Positions 32,796-41,479 of a stretch of DNA of 64,000 nucleotides are shown in pieces. Origin of the DNA: Sphaerisporangium sp040683095. Lineage in GTDB: Bacteria; Actinomycetota; Actinomycetes; Streptosporangiales; Streptosporangiaceae. Each line of letters starts with the position of its first letter. Position 1 is the first letter of the stretch. Location of the stretch: assembly GCF_040683095.1 (NCBI RefSeq), contig NZ_JBFBCI010000039.1, forward strand, positions 21,673-85,672, given 5' to 3'. Under the pieces are notes generated by a model, which saw only the letters and a list, made by a program, of their open reading frames with translations, was not told where the DNA came from and did not search any database. The position numbers and the translations under genes were made by a program.

Positions 32796-34532
32796 ATGGG
32801 CCACGGGCACGATCACCCGCATGATCACTCTCACCCGCACACTCACGGCCACGGGGCCGGTCAGGACCAGGGCGACATGGCCCCGGTCGTCGACCTGACG
32901 ATCCCGGACGCCGAGCTCTCCCCGTCCGAGCTCTCGCGGCGCCAGATGTTCCGCCGCGCCGGCCTGCTCGGCGCCGGCCTCACCGCCGCCGGCGTGCTCG
33001 GGACGCAGGGCCAGGCCGCCGCGTCGGCCTCCTCCGAGCGCCGCGCCCGCCACGGCGACGAGCCGCGCGACGGGTACCACTGGCTGGCCGGTGACCACCA
33101 CATCCACACCCAGCACAGCAGCGACGCCCAGTACCGCGTCATCGACCAGGTCATTCACGGCAACGCGTACGGCCTGGACTGGATGGTCATCACCGACCAC
33201 GGCAGCGTCGCGCACGCCAAGATCGGCGTCGAGAAGGTCAACCCCGACATCGTCGAGGCCCGCCGGGCCATCGACGACACCCTGGTCTTCCAGGGCCTGG
33301 AGTGGAACATCCCGGCCGCCGAGCACGGCACCGTCTTCGTGGCCCCCGGCCGCAACGAGGTCGCCACGCTGAAGGAGTTCGAGAACTCCTTCGACGGCAC
33401 GGTCAAGGGCGCGAGCTCCAACACCCCGCAGAACGAGGCGCTCGCCATCGCGGGCCTGAACTTCCTGGCGGACGCGGTGAAGAGGCGCCGCGTCGACGAC
33501 GCGCTGTTCCTCGCCAACCACCCCTCGCGCAAGGGCATCGACTCCCCGCACGAGGTCCGGGGCTGGCGCGACGCCCAGCCGGACATCGCCATCGGCATGG
33601 AGGGCGCGCCGGGCCACCAGGCCGCGGGCATCGCCAAGCCGAACGGCGGCGGCTCCGGCCGCGGCTACTACGACAACACCCCGAGCGCGGACTCCTTCCC
33701 CGGGTACCCGGCCGAGAGCTACAAGACCTTCGGCGGCTTCGACTGGATGACCTCGACGGTCGGCGGCCTGTGGGACAGCCTCCTCGCCGAGGGCAAGGGC
33801 TGGTGGATCACCGCCAACTCCGACTCCCACACCGTCTGGGGCGACACCAGCGTGCGCGGCCCGGGCAGCGACTTCAACGCCAACGGCCGGTACAACGACC
33901 CGGTCCACGGCGGCACCGCGCCCAACCTCACCAACGGCGACTTCTGGCCCGGCTACTACAGCCGGACGCACGTCGGCGCGCGCGGCTTCTCCTACCGCGC
34001 CGTCATGGACGGCCTGCGCCAGGGCCGCGTCTGGGTGGACCACGGTGGCCTGATCAGCGGCCTGGTCGTGCGGGTCCGCGAGGTCCGCGGCGGCGAGCGC
34101 GGCGTCACCCTCGGTGACACGCTGCAGGTCCGCAAGGGCGCCAAGGTCGAGGTCTCCATCGAGATCACGCTGGCGAACCAGCCCAACTGGGCGCAGTTCG
34201 TGCCGACCCTGGCCCGCGTGGACGTCATCCAGGGCGACGTGACCGGCCCCGTCTCCAACAAGGACGTCTTCACGACCCCGGCGACGAAGGTCGTCAAGTC
34301 CTACGAGGTCGGCAAGAACACCGGCACGGTCAGCTTCACCTACCAGCTCGGCGAGGTCGCCAAGCCGGTGTACGTGCGCCTGCGCGGCACCGACGGCAAC
34401 CGCAGCGCCACGGGTCTGCTCGGCGCGTCCGTCGACCCGGCCGGTCCGGCGATCGACGTCTTCGGCGACGCCGACCCGTGGAAGGACCTGTGGTTCTACA
34501 GCAACCCGATCTGGATCGTGCCCCGCGGATGA
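32796..34532 (+). CDS. Tat-exported PHP-domain phosphoesterase-like protein with His-rich N-terminus
   Basis: 578 residues from the ATG at 32796, spaced correctly after GGAAAGG; an ATG 15 bases earlier overlaps that ribosome binding site. The first 20 residues contain nine His (MGHGHDHPHDH...), a probable metal-binding tail. A twin-arginine signal follows at about 47-75 (SRRQMFRRAGLLGAG). The PHP domain begins near 98 (LAGDHHIHTQHSSDA, the HxH metal motif), with MVITDHGSV and the later WWITANSDSHTVWGD. The C-terminal part is a beta domain. PHP domains hydrolyse phosphoesters using a multi-metal site; the substrate is unknown. A His-rich tail before a Tat signal is unusual. The stop overlaps the next start. 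Confidence 0.85.
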   Translation: MGHGHDHPHDHSHPHTHGHGAGQDQGDMAPVVDLTIPDAELSPSELSRRQMFRRAGLLGAGLTAAGVLGTQGQAAASASSERRARHGDEPRDGYHWLAGDHHIHTQHSSDAQYRVIDQVIHGNAYGLDWMVITDHGSVAHAKIGVEKVNPDIVEARRAIDDTLVFQGLEWNIPAAEHGTVFVAPGRNEVATLKEFENSFDGTVKGASSNTPQNEALAIAGLNFLADAVKRRRVDDALFLANHPSRKGIDSPHEVRGWRDAQPDIAIGMEGAPGHQAAGIAKPNGGGSGRGYYDNTPSADSFPGYPAESYKTFGGFDWMTSTVGGLWDSLLAEGKGWWITANSDSHTVWGDTSVRGPGSDFNANGRYNDPVHGGTAPNLTNGDFWPGYYSRTHVGARGFSYRAVMDGLRQGRVWVDHGGLISGLVVRVREVRGGERGVTLGDTLQVRKGAKVEVSIEITLANQPNWAQFVPTLARVDVIQGDVTGPVSNKDVFTTPATKVVKSYEVGKNTGTVSFTYQLGEVAKPVYVRLRGTDGNRSATGLLGASVDPAGPAIDVFGDADPWKDLWFYSNPIWIVPRG

Positions 34533-35101
34533 TCCTCGGACTGGACGCGGGCACGCGGACGGTTCCCGAGGCCGAGCACCTTCTCCATGACATGGTGGAG
34601 GCGCTCGGCCTCCCGGCCGGGACCATCGGCTGCACGCACTTCGTACGCACGGCGACGGGCCTGCCGCACGTCGCCCTCTCCCTGTCCCTCGCCGGCCACC
34701 CGGCGGACGGCGACGTGGACCTCTCCGCGGTGCCCGAGAGCATCGGCGTGGCGCTCGGCGAGCGCCGGAACGGGCCCGGGGACCTGGCGGAGGGCGCGGC
34801 GCTGGCCGCCGCCGAGCACGCCGGCAGATCCGGCGGACGTCTGGTGGTCTACCCCGGGCACGCAGAGCTGACCGGGACGCTGAGCGTTTCGGAGGTGCTG
34901 GCCCGCTCGGCGATCGATCAGGTCGCCGTGCTGGCACAGGCCGAGGAGCCGCCCTCCGACGCCCCGGTCGCGACCCAGGACTTCGTCCGGCCGCAGTGGC
35001 GGGACGGGCGGGCCGTCCTGCTGACGATGCCCGCCAGGGGCGGGCTGCTCATGCCCGCCGAGGTGCCGAACCCGACGCCCTGCTGCGCCGACCACTCCTG
35101 A
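34529..35101 (+). CDS. Unknown protein translationally coupled to the PHP-domain gene
   Basis: 190 residues. The ATG overlaps the upstream stop as ATGA, so translation is coupled. The soluble, acidic protein starts MILGLDAGTRTVPEAEHLLH. It has a helical middle (AEGAALAAAEHAGRSG) and ends with CC near the C-terminus (TPCCADHS). There is no signal peptide and no recognised domain. Coupling suggests it works with, matures or assembles the exported PHP protein; a Tat chaperone or metal-loading role is speculation. It is followed by a strong terminator. Confidence 0.7.
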   Translation: MILGLDAGTRTVPEAEHLLHDMVEALGLPAGTIGCTHFVRTATGLPHVALSLSLAGHPADGDVDLSAVPESIGVALGERRNGPGDLAEGAALAAAEHAGRSGGRLVVYPGHAELTGTLSVSEVLARSAIDQVAVLAQAEEPPSDAPVATQDFVRPQWRDGRAVLLTMPARGGLLMPAEVPNPTPCCADHS

Positions 35102-35121
35102 CGGCTTCCCCGGCCCACGAC

Positions 35122-35150
35122 CGAGCCGCCCGGCGTTCCCGGGCGGCTCG
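35122..35150. terminator. Strong bidirectional terminator
   Basis: A perfect 12-base-pair stem CGAGCCGCCCGG/CCGGGCGGCTCG with a five-base loop, followed by TCGCGTTT. It separates the convergent coupled protein gene and DEAD-box helicase gene. Confidence 0.85.
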
Positions 35151-35186
35151 TCGCGTTTCCGGCCGCTGCGGCGGCCCTTCGCGTCG

Positions 35187-36749
35187 TCAGCGGCCGGTTC
35201 TGCCGCCCGAGCGCTCCGCGGAACCCTGGCGCCCGCCGCGCGGGCCCGAGCCGCGCGAACCGGGCGCGCCCCGGAACTCGCCGCGGCCCTCGGGACGGCG
35301 CTCCGGACGGCGCTCACCGTCGAACCGGCGCTCGCGGCGGTCCGCCGGGCGCTCGCCCTCGCGGCGCTCTCCGTCCTCACGGCCCCGGTCGTGGAACCGG
35401 CGCGGACGCCGGTCGCCGCCCTGGCCGCCCTCGCGGCGCGGGCGCTGCTTGACGGCCGGAGCCGGCGGCTCCCACACCGGCACGGCGACGCCGCTCGGCT
35501 GCCGCGCGCCCGCCAGCTCCGCGAGCATGGGGTGGCCCGGCGTGGCCTTCAGCCGCTGCGGCTCGACGCCGGCGCGCCGGGTCATCGACTCGGCCGAGCG
35601 CCGCTCGCTCGGCAGCACGAGCGTCATGACGGTGCCGCGCTCGCCGGCCCGCGCCGTGCGGCCGCCGCGGTGCAGGTAGCTCTTGTGGTCCATCGGCGGG
35701 TCGACGTGCAGGACGAGGCTGACGTCGTCGACGTGGATGCCGCGGGCGGCGACGTCGGTGCACACCAGCACGCCGATCGTGCCCTCGCGGAACTCCGCCA
35801 GGATGCGCGTGCGCTGGTTCTGGCGCTTGCCGCCGTGCAGGCCGCCCGCGCGGACACCGACCCGGGCGAGCTGCTTCACCAGGCGGTCGACGCCGTGCTG
35901 GGTGCGCACGAACATGATCGTGCGGCCCTCGCGGCCGGCGATCTCGGCGGTGACCGCGAACTTGTCGTCCCGCGTGACCTGGAGCATGTGGTGCTCCATG
36001 GTGTCCACGGGCGAGGTGGCCGGGGCCAGCGAGTGGGTCACCGGGTCGTCGAGGAACCGGCGGACGAGCTTGTCGACGTCGCCGTCGAGGGTGGCCGAGA
36101 ACAGCAGGCGCTGGCCGTCGGCGGGAGTCTGCTTGAGCAGCGCGCTGACCACGGGGAAGAAGCCGAGGTCGCACATGTGGTCGGCCTCGTCGAGGACGGT
36201 GACCCGGACGTCGGCCAGCGAGCACTCGCCCTGCTGGACGAGGTCGGTGAGCCGCCCGGGCGTGGCGACGACGATCTCGACGCCGCGCCGCAGGGCCTCG
36301 ATCTGCCGGCCCATGGACATGCCGCCGACGACGGTCTTCATGCGCAGCCCCAGCCCGCGGCCGAGGGGCTCCAGGGCGTCGGTCACCTGCATGGCCAGCT
36401 CGCGGGTCGGCACGAGGACGACGGCGAGGGGACGGCCGGGAGCGGCCTTGACGCCGGCGGCGCGGGCCATCGTGGGCAGGCCGAAGGCCAGGGTCTTGCC
36501 CGAGCCCGTCTGGCCCCGGCCGAGCACGTGACGCCCGGACAGGATGTCGGGGATGGTCGCGCGCTGGATCGGGAACGGGCTGGTGATGCCCTGGCGCGCG
36601 AGCGCGGCGACCAGGGGCTTGGGCAGGCCGAGGAGGCTGAACTCCGGCGGGCCCGCGGGGGTGTCCGACACCGTCAGGGGAGACGCCTCCCCCTCCTGCC
36701 CTGCCCCGGCGGGGGCGTCGGCGGGCATGACGGCGTTGCTGATGGTCAC
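35187..36749 (-). CDS. DEAD-box ATP-dependent RNA helicase (RhlE-like)
   Basis: 520 residues from GTG 36749. It unwinds RNA duplexes in ribosome assembly, mRNA decay or cold adaptation. Motifs in order: Q motif SPFPIQRATIP, motif I GQTGSGKT, Ia PTRELAMQ, II VLDEADH (DEAD), III SATLD, then helicase-C motifs CTDVAARGIHVD and HRGGRTARAGERG. From about residue 420 there is a basic, Arg/Gly/Glu-rich tail (RREGGQGGDRRPRR, ERRPERRPEGRG) typical of RNA-binding tails in actinobacterial helicases. An in-frame ATG 21 bases on (MPADAPAG) is an alternative start. The long upstream region may hold a cold-responsive leader. Confidence 0.93.
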   Translation of the reverse strand: MTISNAVMPADAPAGAGQEGEASPLTVSDTPAGPPEFSLLGLPKPLVAALARQGITSPFPIQRATIPDILSGRHVLGRGQTGSGKTLAFGLPTMARAAGVKAAPGRPLAVVLVPTRELAMQVTDALEPLGRGLGLRMKTVVGGMSMGRQIEALRRGVEIVVATPGRLTDLVQQGECSLADVRVTVLDEADHMCDLGFFPVVSALLKQTPADGQRLLFSATLDGDVDKLVRRFLDDPVTHSLAPATSPVDTMEHHMLQVTRDDKFAVTAEIAGREGRTIMFVRTQHGVDRLVKQLARVGVRAGGLHGGKRQNQRTRILAEFREGTIGVLVCTDVAARGIHVDDVSLVLHVDPPMDHKSYLHRGGRTARAGERGTVMTLVLPSERRSAESMTRRAGVEPQRLKATPGHPMLAELAGARQPSGVAVPVWEPPAPAVKQRPRREGGQGGDRRPRRFHDRGREDGERREGERPADRRERRFDGERRPERRPEGRGEFRGAPGSRGSGPRGGRQGSAERSGGRTGR

Positions 36750-37121
36750 GAGTGTCGTGCCTTTCGATCGAAGCGATGCGGCGCGTCACTTCTGCGAAAG
36801 GACGAGCCAGGGGGTGCACGGCGTGCTGCCGCGCGAGGGATCACGTGGTGCCTACTGGGGCACTGAGCGGGTATGTCGGTCACGACACACGAGCACCGCT
36901 CATCATCGTCGTCCCTCAGTCTACCGGACGCGCGGCGGACCGCGATCAGCACGCGCACGGGCGGCCTGTTCGCGGTCGTCACCGCCGGTGGCGGCCGGCC
37001 CTTCGCCGCCCTGGACAGCCGCCGCGCCCGGGGCCACGGTGAGGGCGCCGGGGCCTGAAACGTCACGCGCACGACCCCGGCGGGTGGGACGGTACCCCGG
37101 CGGCGGCCGGGACGTTCGCCG
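36750..37121. other. Region between sufT and the DEAD-box helicase
   Basis: 372 bases. It should contain the helicase promoter and leader and the end of the suf transcript. No perfect terminator hairpin was found. A short plus-strand frame at 36873-37058 may be a small gene and is listed separately. Confidence 0.4.
36873..37058 (+). CDS. Possible small protein of unknown function
   Basis: 61 residues, divergent from the helicase. The middle (TRTGGLFAVVTAGGGRPFAA, then LDSRRARG) reads like a folded protein segment and the codons are strongly G/C in third positions. The upstream ribosome binding site is weak, and no domain is recognised. It could equally be a chance frame. Confidence 0.35.
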   Translation: MSVTTHEHRSSSSSLSLPDARRTAISTRTGGLFAVVTAGGGRPFAALDSRRARGHGEGAGA

Positions 37122-37496
37122 TCAGACGTTGAAGCCGAGCATGCGCAGCTGCTCGCGCCCGTCGTCGGTGATCTTGTCCGGTCCCCACGGCGGAAGCCAG
37201 ACCCAGTTGATCTTCACGTCCGAGACCATGCCGTCCAGGGCCGAGTGCGCCTGCTCCTCGATGACGTCGGTCAGCGGGCACGCCGCGCTGGTCAGCGTCA
37301 TGTCGAGGGTGGCGACCGGCGCCGCGCCGGGCTCGCCCGGGTCCAGGTTCACCCCGTACACCAGGCCGAGGTCCACCACGTTGACGCCCAGCTCGGGGTC
37401 CACGACGTCCTTGAGAGCCTCCAGGACGTCCTCCATGCCTGTCTCACCGTCGAACCCGGCCGGGGTGCCGATCGGGGTCTCCACGGGCTTGCTCAC
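37122..37496 (-). CDS. sufT: SufT-type DUF59 Fe-S assembly protein
   Basis: 124 residues from GTG 37496 after AGGAGG. The DUF59/MIP18-like fold is clear: LKDVVDPELGVNVVDLGLVY near the start, the conserved Cys in MTLTSAACPLTD, and the C-terminal KINWVWLPPWGPDKIT. It assists maturation of Fe-S proteins. It is the last gene of the leftward suf operon, 67 bases after sufU. Confidence 0.93.
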   Translation of the reverse strand: MSKPVETPIGTPAGFDGETGMEDVLEALKDVVDPELGVNVVDLGLVYGVNLDPGEPGAAPVATLDMTLTSAACPLTDVIEEQAHSALDGMVSDVKINWVWLPPWGPDKITDDGREQLRMLGFNV

Positions 37497-37563
37497 GCCG
37501 CCTCCTCGCCTCGCCGCACCCCGGCCGGGGTGCGGCGGTAGTCTGCCCGGACTAGCCTGCCGC

Positions 37564-38001
37564 TCATGACGAACTCCTCACCACGGCGTCCTTGTAGGCC
37601 ATCCAGGCGAGCAGGGCGCACTTGACCCTGGCCGGATACTTGGCCACACCCGCGAACGCCACGGCGTCCCCGAGGACGTCCTCGTCGGGCTCGACCTGGC
37701 CCCGGCCCTGCATGAGCCGGGTGAACTCGTCCACGACCGCGAGGCTGTCCTCGACGGTCGAGCCGGTGGCCAGCTCGTGCAGCACCGACGCGGCGGCCTG
37801 GCTGATCGAACAGCCCTGCCCGTCGTAGGAGACGTCCTGGACCTTACCGCCGTCGCCGAGTTTCACCCGCAGGGTGACCTCGTCGCCGCAGGTCGGGTTC
37901 ACGTGGTGCACCTCGGCGTCGTACGGCTCGCGCAGGCCCCGCCCCTGCGGGTGCTTGTAGTGCTCCAGGATCAGCTCCTGGTACAGCGACTCGGCGATCA
38001 T
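37564..38001 (-). CDS. sufU: SufU, zinc-dependent sulfur transfer/scaffold protein
   Basis: 145 residues. It accepts persulfide sulfur from SufS and passes it to the SufBCD scaffold. The three conserved Cys are present in NPTCGDEV, GQGCSISQAA and ARVKCALLAW, with the Asp of CGD completing the zinc site. The N-terminus YQELILEHYKHPQGRG is typical. It lies three bases after sufS in the operon. Confidence 0.95.
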   Translation of the reverse strand: MIAESLYQELILEHYKHPQGRGLREPYDAEVHHVNPTCGDEVTLRVKLGDGGKVQDVSYDGQGCSISQAAASVLHELATGSTVEDSLAVVDEFTRLMQGRGQVEPDEDVLGDAVAFAGVAKYPARVKCALLAWMAYKDAVVRSSS

Positions 38002-38004
38002 GTC

Positions 38005-39267
38005 TTATCCGAACACCTTCTGGACGTGGTGGAGCCCCCGGACCAGCGCGTCGATCTCGTCCGTGGTGTTGTACAGGTAGAAAGACGCCCGCGTGGTCGC
38101 CGGTATTCCGAAGCGCAGGTGCAGCGGCCGCGCGCAGTGGTGCCCGACGCGGACGGCGATGCCGAACCGGTCGTCGAGGATCTGCCCGACGTCGTGGGGG
38201 TGGATGCCGGGGATCGTGAACGACAGCGTGCCGCCGCGCTCCTCGGCCGTGGCCGGGCCGATGATCCGCAGGCCCGGGACCTCCGCCAGCGCCTCCAGGC
38301 CGTACACCGTGAGGTCGTGCTCGTGGCGGCGGATCGCCTCCATGCCGACGCCATTGAGGTACTCGATGGCGGCGCCGAGCCCGATCGCCTCGACGATGGG
38401 CGGGGTGCCGGCCTCGAACTTGTGCGGCACCGGGGCGTAGGTCGAGTGGTCCATCCAGACGGCCTCGATCATCTCGCCGCCGCCCAGGAACGGGGGCATG
38501 GCCTCCAGCAGTTCCCGGCGGCCCCACAGCACGCCGATGCCCGACGGGCCGACCATCTTGTGGCCGGTGAAGGCGACGAAGTCGACGCCGAGCGCGGCGA
38601 CGTCCACCGGGCGGTGGGGCACCGACTGGGAGGCGTCGAGCATCATCAGCGCACCGACCCGGCGGGCCCGCGCCAGGACGTCGGCGACGGGGTTGACCGT
38701 GCCGAGGACGTTCGACTGGTGGACGATCGAGACGATCTTCGCGCGCTCGGTGACCAGCTCGTCCAGCCCGGACAGGTCCAGGCGGCCCTCGTCGGTGACG
38801 GGGAACCAGCGCAGCGTCGCTCCCGTGCGCTGCGCGAGAAGCTGCCAGGGCACGATGTTGGAGTGGTGCTCCATCTCGGAGATGACGATCTCGTCGCCCG
38901 GCCCGAGACGGAAGCGCTCGTCGGTGCCCACGGGGTTGCCGAAGGCGTAGGCCACCAGGTTCAGCGCCTCGGAGGCGTTCTTGGTGAAGACGATCTCGTC
39001 ACGGCTCGGCGCGTTGACGAAGGCCGCCACCGCGTCGCGGGCGCCCTCGTAGGCCTCGGTCGACTCGCTGCCGAGGACGTGCAGGGCCCGCCCGACGTTG
39101 CTGTAGTGCTGCTCCAGGTGGTCGCGCATGGTGTTGATGACGTGCGCGGGCTTCTGGGAGGAGTTGCCTGAATCGAGGTAGACCAGGGGCCTGCCCCCGG
39201 GCAGCTCGCGGGAGAGGATCGGGAAGTCCTTCCGGATCCTCTCCACCTCGAACATGCTGTCGGTCAT
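38005..39267 (-). CDS. sufS: Cysteine desulfurase SufS
   Basis: 420 residues. This PLP enzyme takes sulfur from cysteine as an enzyme persulfide for Fe-S cluster assembly. The PLP lysine is in FTGHKMVGPSGIGVLWG, the His stacking on PLP in ISEMEHHSNIVPWQ, and the active-site Cys in RVGHHCARPLHLRFG. It belongs to group II desulfurases, partnered by SufU. Its start overlaps the sufC stop by four bases (ATGA). Confidence 0.96.
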   Translation of the reverse strand: MTDSMFEVERIRKDFPILSRELPGGRPLVYLDSGNSSQKPAHVINTMRDHLEQHYSNVGRALHVLGSESTEAYEGARDAVAAFVNAPSRDEIVFTKNASEALNLVAYAFGNPVGTDERFRLGPGDEIVISEMEHHSNIVPWQLLAQRTGATLRWFPVTDEGRLDLSGLDELVTERAKIVSIVHQSNVLGTVNPVADVLARARRVGALMMLDASQSVPHRPVDVAALGVDFVAFTGHKMVGPSGIGVLWGRRELLEAMPPFLGGGEMIEAVWMDHSTYAPVPHKFEAGTPPIVEAIGLGAAIEYLNGVGMEAIRRHEHDLTVYGLEALAEVPGLRIIGPATAEERGGTLSFTIPGIHPHDVGQILDDRFGIAVRVGHHCARPLHLRFGIPATTRASFYLYNTTDEIDALVRGLHHVQKVFG

Positions 39268-40010
39268 GCACTCGCCTTGGTGTAGCGCTCGTAGCCCTCG
39301 GCCTCGAGCTTGTCGGCCAGCTCCGGGCCGCCCTCCTCGACGATCCGCCCGCCCGCGAACACGTGGACGAAGTCCGGCTTCACGTAGCGCAGGATGCGGG
39401 TGTAGTGCGTGATCAGCAGCACGCCGGTCTCGCCCGCGGCCCGGAAGCGGTTGACGCCCTCGGACACCACGCGCAGCGCGTCGACGTCCAGACCGGAGTC
39501 GGTCTCGTCGAGCACGGCGATCTTCGGCTTGAGCAGTTCGAGCTGGAGGATCTCGTGGCGCTTCTTCTCACCGCCGGAGAAGCCCTCGTTGAGGTTGCGC
39601 TGGGCGAAGGAGGCGTCGATGGACAGGGCGTCCATGCCCTCCTTGAGCTCCTTGGTGAACAGGCGCAGCTTGGGCGCCTCGCCGCGCACGGCCGTGACGG
39701 CGCTGCGCAGGAAGTTCGACACCGAGACGCCCGGAACCTCGACGGGGTACTGCATCGCGAGGAACAGGCCGGCGCGGGCGCGCTCGTCCACCGACAGGGA
39801 CAGGACGTCCTCGCCGTCGAGCGTGACCGTGCCGGAGGTGACGGTGTACTTCGGGTGACCCGCGATCGCGTAGGCGAGCGTCGACTTGCCCGAGCCGTTC
39901 GGCCCCATCAGGGCGTGGGTCTCACCCGACCCGACGGTCAGGTCGACGCCGCGCAGGATCTCCTTGTCCGCCACGGCGACATGCAGGTCACGAATTTCCA
40001 GGGTGGACAA
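39264..40010 (-). CDS. sufC: SufC ATPase of the SufBCD complex
   Basis: 248 residues from TTG 40010, preceded by AGGAG and only one base after the ferredoxin stop. An ABC-type ATPase without a membrane domain that drives SufBCD scaffold changes. The Walker A is GPNGSGKSTLAYAI, the signature FSGGEKKRHEILQ and the Walker B IAVLDETDSGLDVDAL. The D in DETD, where most ABC proteins have DEPT, is typical of SufC. It acts in the cytoplasm. Confidence 0.96.
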   Translation of the reverse strand: MSTLEIRDLHVAVADKEILRGVDLTVGSGETHALMGPNGSGKSTLAYAIAGHPKYTVTSGTVTLDGEDVLSLSVDERARAGLFLAMQYPVEVPGVSVSNFLRSAVTAVRGEAPKLRLFTKELKEGMDALSIDASFAQRNLNEGFSGGEKKRHEILQLELLKPKIAVLDETDSGLDVDALRVVSEGVNRFRAAGETGVLLITHYTRILRYVKPDFVHVFAGGRIVEEGGPELADKLEAEGYERYTKASA

Positions 40011-40011
40011 C

Positions 40012-40356
40012 TTAGGACTCCTGATCTTGGGCTGGTTCGGTGCCGTCCGCGTCGACCGAGACGAGCACGTCGTCGCCTTCGAGCTTCACGCGGTACATGG
40101 CGACGGGACGGGTGGCGGGAGGTCCGGTCGGCTTGCCGGAGCGGATGTCGAAACACGAGCCGTGCAGCCAGCATTCCAGCGTGTCGTCGTACACCTCGCC
40201 CTCGCTGAGCCGGACCTCGGCGTGCGAGCAGACGTCGTGCAGGGCGAAGACCTCGCCGTCCCTGCGGACCAGTGCCACCGGCAGCCCGCCGGCCTCGACC
40301 CCGACGACGCCGCCGTCCGGGATGTCGGAGAGGTTGCAGACCTTTTCGAACGTCAT
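40012..40356 (-). CDS. Rieske-type [2Fe-2S] ferredoxin of the suf operon
   Basis: 114 residues from the ATG at 40356, whose ATGA overlaps the sufD stop. The Rieske ligands appear as a single-residue variant of the usual pairs: CSHAEVRL (Cys-x-His) and CWLHGSCFD (Cys-xx-His). It is a small soluble electron carrier that probably supplies electrons for cluster assembly. This position inside actinobacterial suf operons is conserved. Confidence 0.93.
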   Translation of the reverse strand: MTFEKVCNLSDIPDGGVVGVEAGGLPVALVRRDGEVFALHDVCSHAEVRLSEGEVYDDTLECWLHGSCFDIRSGKPTGPPATRPVAMYRVKLEGDDVLVSVDADGTEPAQDQES

Positions 40357-41477
40357 CGCGCGAGCTCCGCCTCGACGGCCGCGAGCACGCGTTCGCGGAC
40401 CTCCTCGACCTCGATCTTCTGGATGAGCTGGGCGAAGTACCCCCGCACGACGAGGCGGCGCGCCTCCTCGTAGGGGATGCCCCGGGCCTGCAGGTAGAAG
40501 GTGTGCTCGTCGTCCAGCCTGCCGGAGGCCGAGGCGTGCCCCGCCCCCGCGACCTCGCCCGTGAGGATCTCCAGGTTGGGCACCGAGTCGGCGCGGGCGC
40601 CGTCGGTGAGGATGAGGTTGCGGTTGAGCTCGTAGGTGTCGGTGCCGGTGGCCTCGACGCGGATGATCACGTCGCCGATCCACACGGCGTGCGCCTCGTC
40701 GCCCTGCAGCGCGCCGCGGTAGTCGACCTTGCTGCGGCAGTCGGGCACGGTGTGGTCGACCAGCAGGCGGTGCTCGAGGTGCTGGCCGGCGTCCACGAAG
40801 TACAGGCCGCTCAGGTCGGCGTCGCCGCCGCGCCCGGTGTAGGAGACCGACGGGGACAGGCGCACCAGGTCTCCGCCGAGGGCGACGACGAAGCTCTTGA
40901 ACGTGGCGTCCTTGCCGAGCTGGGCGTGGTGGTGCGAGACGTGCACCGCGTCGTCCGACCAGTCCTGGAGGCTGACGACCTTGAGTGAGGCGCCCTCGCC
41001 GACGACGAACTCGACGTTGTCGGCGTAGACGGCGCTGCCGCGGTGGTCGAGGATCAGCACGGCCTGCGCCAGCGGCTCGACCTGGACGACCAGGTGGCCG
41101 TAGGTCGCGCCGCCCGCGCCCTCGCCGCGGAGGTTCACCACGGTGGGCTCGGAGGTCACGGCCTCCTTGGGCACCGTGATGACGGTGGCCTTCTCGAACG
41201 AGGTGTACGCCTGCACGCTCACCCGGTCGGCCGGCACGTAGGCCTGTCCGACGCGGGGGTCGTCGCGGCCGACGGTCTCGACCGAGACCTCCGGGGACGG
41301 GTGCACCTCGACGACGACGCTGCCGGTGACCGGCGCGGTGCCGTCGTGCAGGCCGCGCAGGCGCGACAGCGGGGTGAACCGCCAGGACTCCTCACGCCCG
41401 GTCGGCACGGGGAAGTCGCCGATGTCGTAGGAGGACTTCCCGTGCAGGGTGGAGAGAGGCTTGGTGTCCAGGCCCAT
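40353..41477 (-). CDS. sufD: SufD scaffold subunit
   Basis: 374 residues from the ATG at 41477. The open frame runs on into sufB DNA, but the ATG two bases past the sufB stop begins the family-like sequence (KPLSTLHGKSSYDIGDFPVP). It forms the SufBC2D scaffold. The right-handed beta-helix core and the C-terminal helices QARGIPYEEARRLVVRGYF and RVLAAVEAEL match the family. Confidence 0.95.
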   Translation of the reverse strand: MGLDTKPLSTLHGKSSYDIGDFPVPTGREESWRFTPLSRLRGLHDGTAPVTGSVVVEVHPSPEVSVETVGRDDPRVGQAYVPADRVSVQAYTSFEKATVITVPKEAVTSEPTVVNLRGEGAGGATYGHLVVQVEPLAQAVLILDHRGSAVYADNVEFVVGEGASLKVVSLQDWSDDAVHVSHHHAQLGKDATFKSFVVALGGDLVRLSPSVSYTGRGGDADLSGLYFVDAGQHLEHRLLVDHTVPDCRSKVDYRGALQGDEAHAVWIGDVIIRVEATGTDTYELNRNLILTDGARADSVPNLEILTGEVAGAGHASASGRLDDEHTFYLQARGIPYEEARRLVVRGYFAQLIQKIEVEEVRERVLAAVEAELAR

Positions 41478-41479
41478 GG

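Noticed and set aside
32430..34937. 835-codon minus-strand frame opposite the PHP-domain gene
   Set aside because: Composition is that of a GC-bias shadow, and the plus strand carries metal motifs and a Tat signal.
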